Part shown: positions 6,148 through 6,226 of the stretch, piece after piece
How the letters are laid out: each line of letters begins with the position of its first letter
Numbering within the stretch: position 1 is the stretch's first letter
NCBI GenBank assembly: GCA_027295245.1
Contig: JAPULF010000073.1
Coordinates: 1 to 6,226 of the forward strand
Direction of reading: 5' to 3'
Origin: Planctomycetota bacterium
GTDB lineage: Bacteria; Planctomycetota; Phycisphaerae; UBA1845; UTPLA1
Length of the DNA: 6,226 bases
Position numbers and translations under genes: made by a program
The notes under the pieces: generated by a model
Told to the model about the DNA's origin: nothing
What the model saw: the letters and a program-made list of their open reading frames with translations, nothing else
Databases searched by the model: none

Positions 6148-6189
6148 GCGGCTGCCACTCGGCGGCACCGATGGCTCTTCTGCCGGTGT

Positions 6190-6226
6190 TTACACGGCGG
6201 TGTCACCGCCACCGGGCAAAATGTCG
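6190..6226 (-). CDS. Possible C-terminal end of an upstream - strand gene
   Basis: Reading leftwards from the right edge, one frame gives DILPGGGDTAV and then TAA at 6190-6192, 56 bases before the permease ATG. This could be the tail of the preceding gene of the transporter cluster, but 11 codons are too few to identify. The same bases hold a palindrome GGCGGTG-T-CACCGCC (6196-6210), so the stretch may instead be noncoding leader or a terminator. Confidence 0.25.
   Translation of the reverse strand, partial: DILPGGGDTAV

Overview
The window is GC-rich bacterial DNA with ordinary coding density. It holds one gene end on the + strand and three complete genes on the - strand. A secreted tricorn-type S41 protease with a long Asp/Glu/Lys insert, next to a MacB/FtsX-type permease and an isolated secreted beta-sandwich protein, fits Planctomycetota or a similar environmental Gram-negative lineage. 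This is an inference from protein style. No rRNA or taxonomic marker gene is present.

Layout: (1) At 2-190 (+) is the 3' end of a methionine sulfoxide reductase A gene. (2) At 191-674 is a convergent gap with no convincing gene but several short perfect inverted repeats. (3) At 675-1043 (-) is a 122-residue exported protein made almost only of one carboxypeptidase-regulatory-like beta-sandwich domain, with a textbook ribosome binding site. (4) At 1044-1381 is a noncoding gap with a possible terminator for the large upstream gene and a tentative promoter for the small one. (5) At 1382-4828 (-) is an 1148-residue exported tricorn-like protease: signal peptide, PD40 beta-propellers, a 53-residue charged linker, C1 domain, PDZ and S41 core. 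It has a strong ribosome binding site and a perfect TATAAT -10 box upstream. (6) At 5000-6133 (-) is a 377-residue FtsX/MacB-type ABC transporter permease. (7) At 6134-6226 is an upstream leader that may include the last codons of another - strand gene.

The three - strand genes lie in one direction (permease, tricorn protease, small secreted protein). The gaps of 171 and 338 bases, plus the separate signals before the protease and the small protein, suggest separate transcription units more than a tight operon. The permease lacks its ATPase in this window; the partner probably lies beyond the right edge. A shared envelope theme is plausible (export permease, periplasmic peptidase, exported beta-sandwich protein), but nothing seen proves they act together.

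I do not see a clearly new system. The points most worth a second look are the acidic linker and altered Ser-His dyad of the exported tricorn protease, the standalone secreted beta-sandwich protein, and the cluster of hairpins in the convergent gap.
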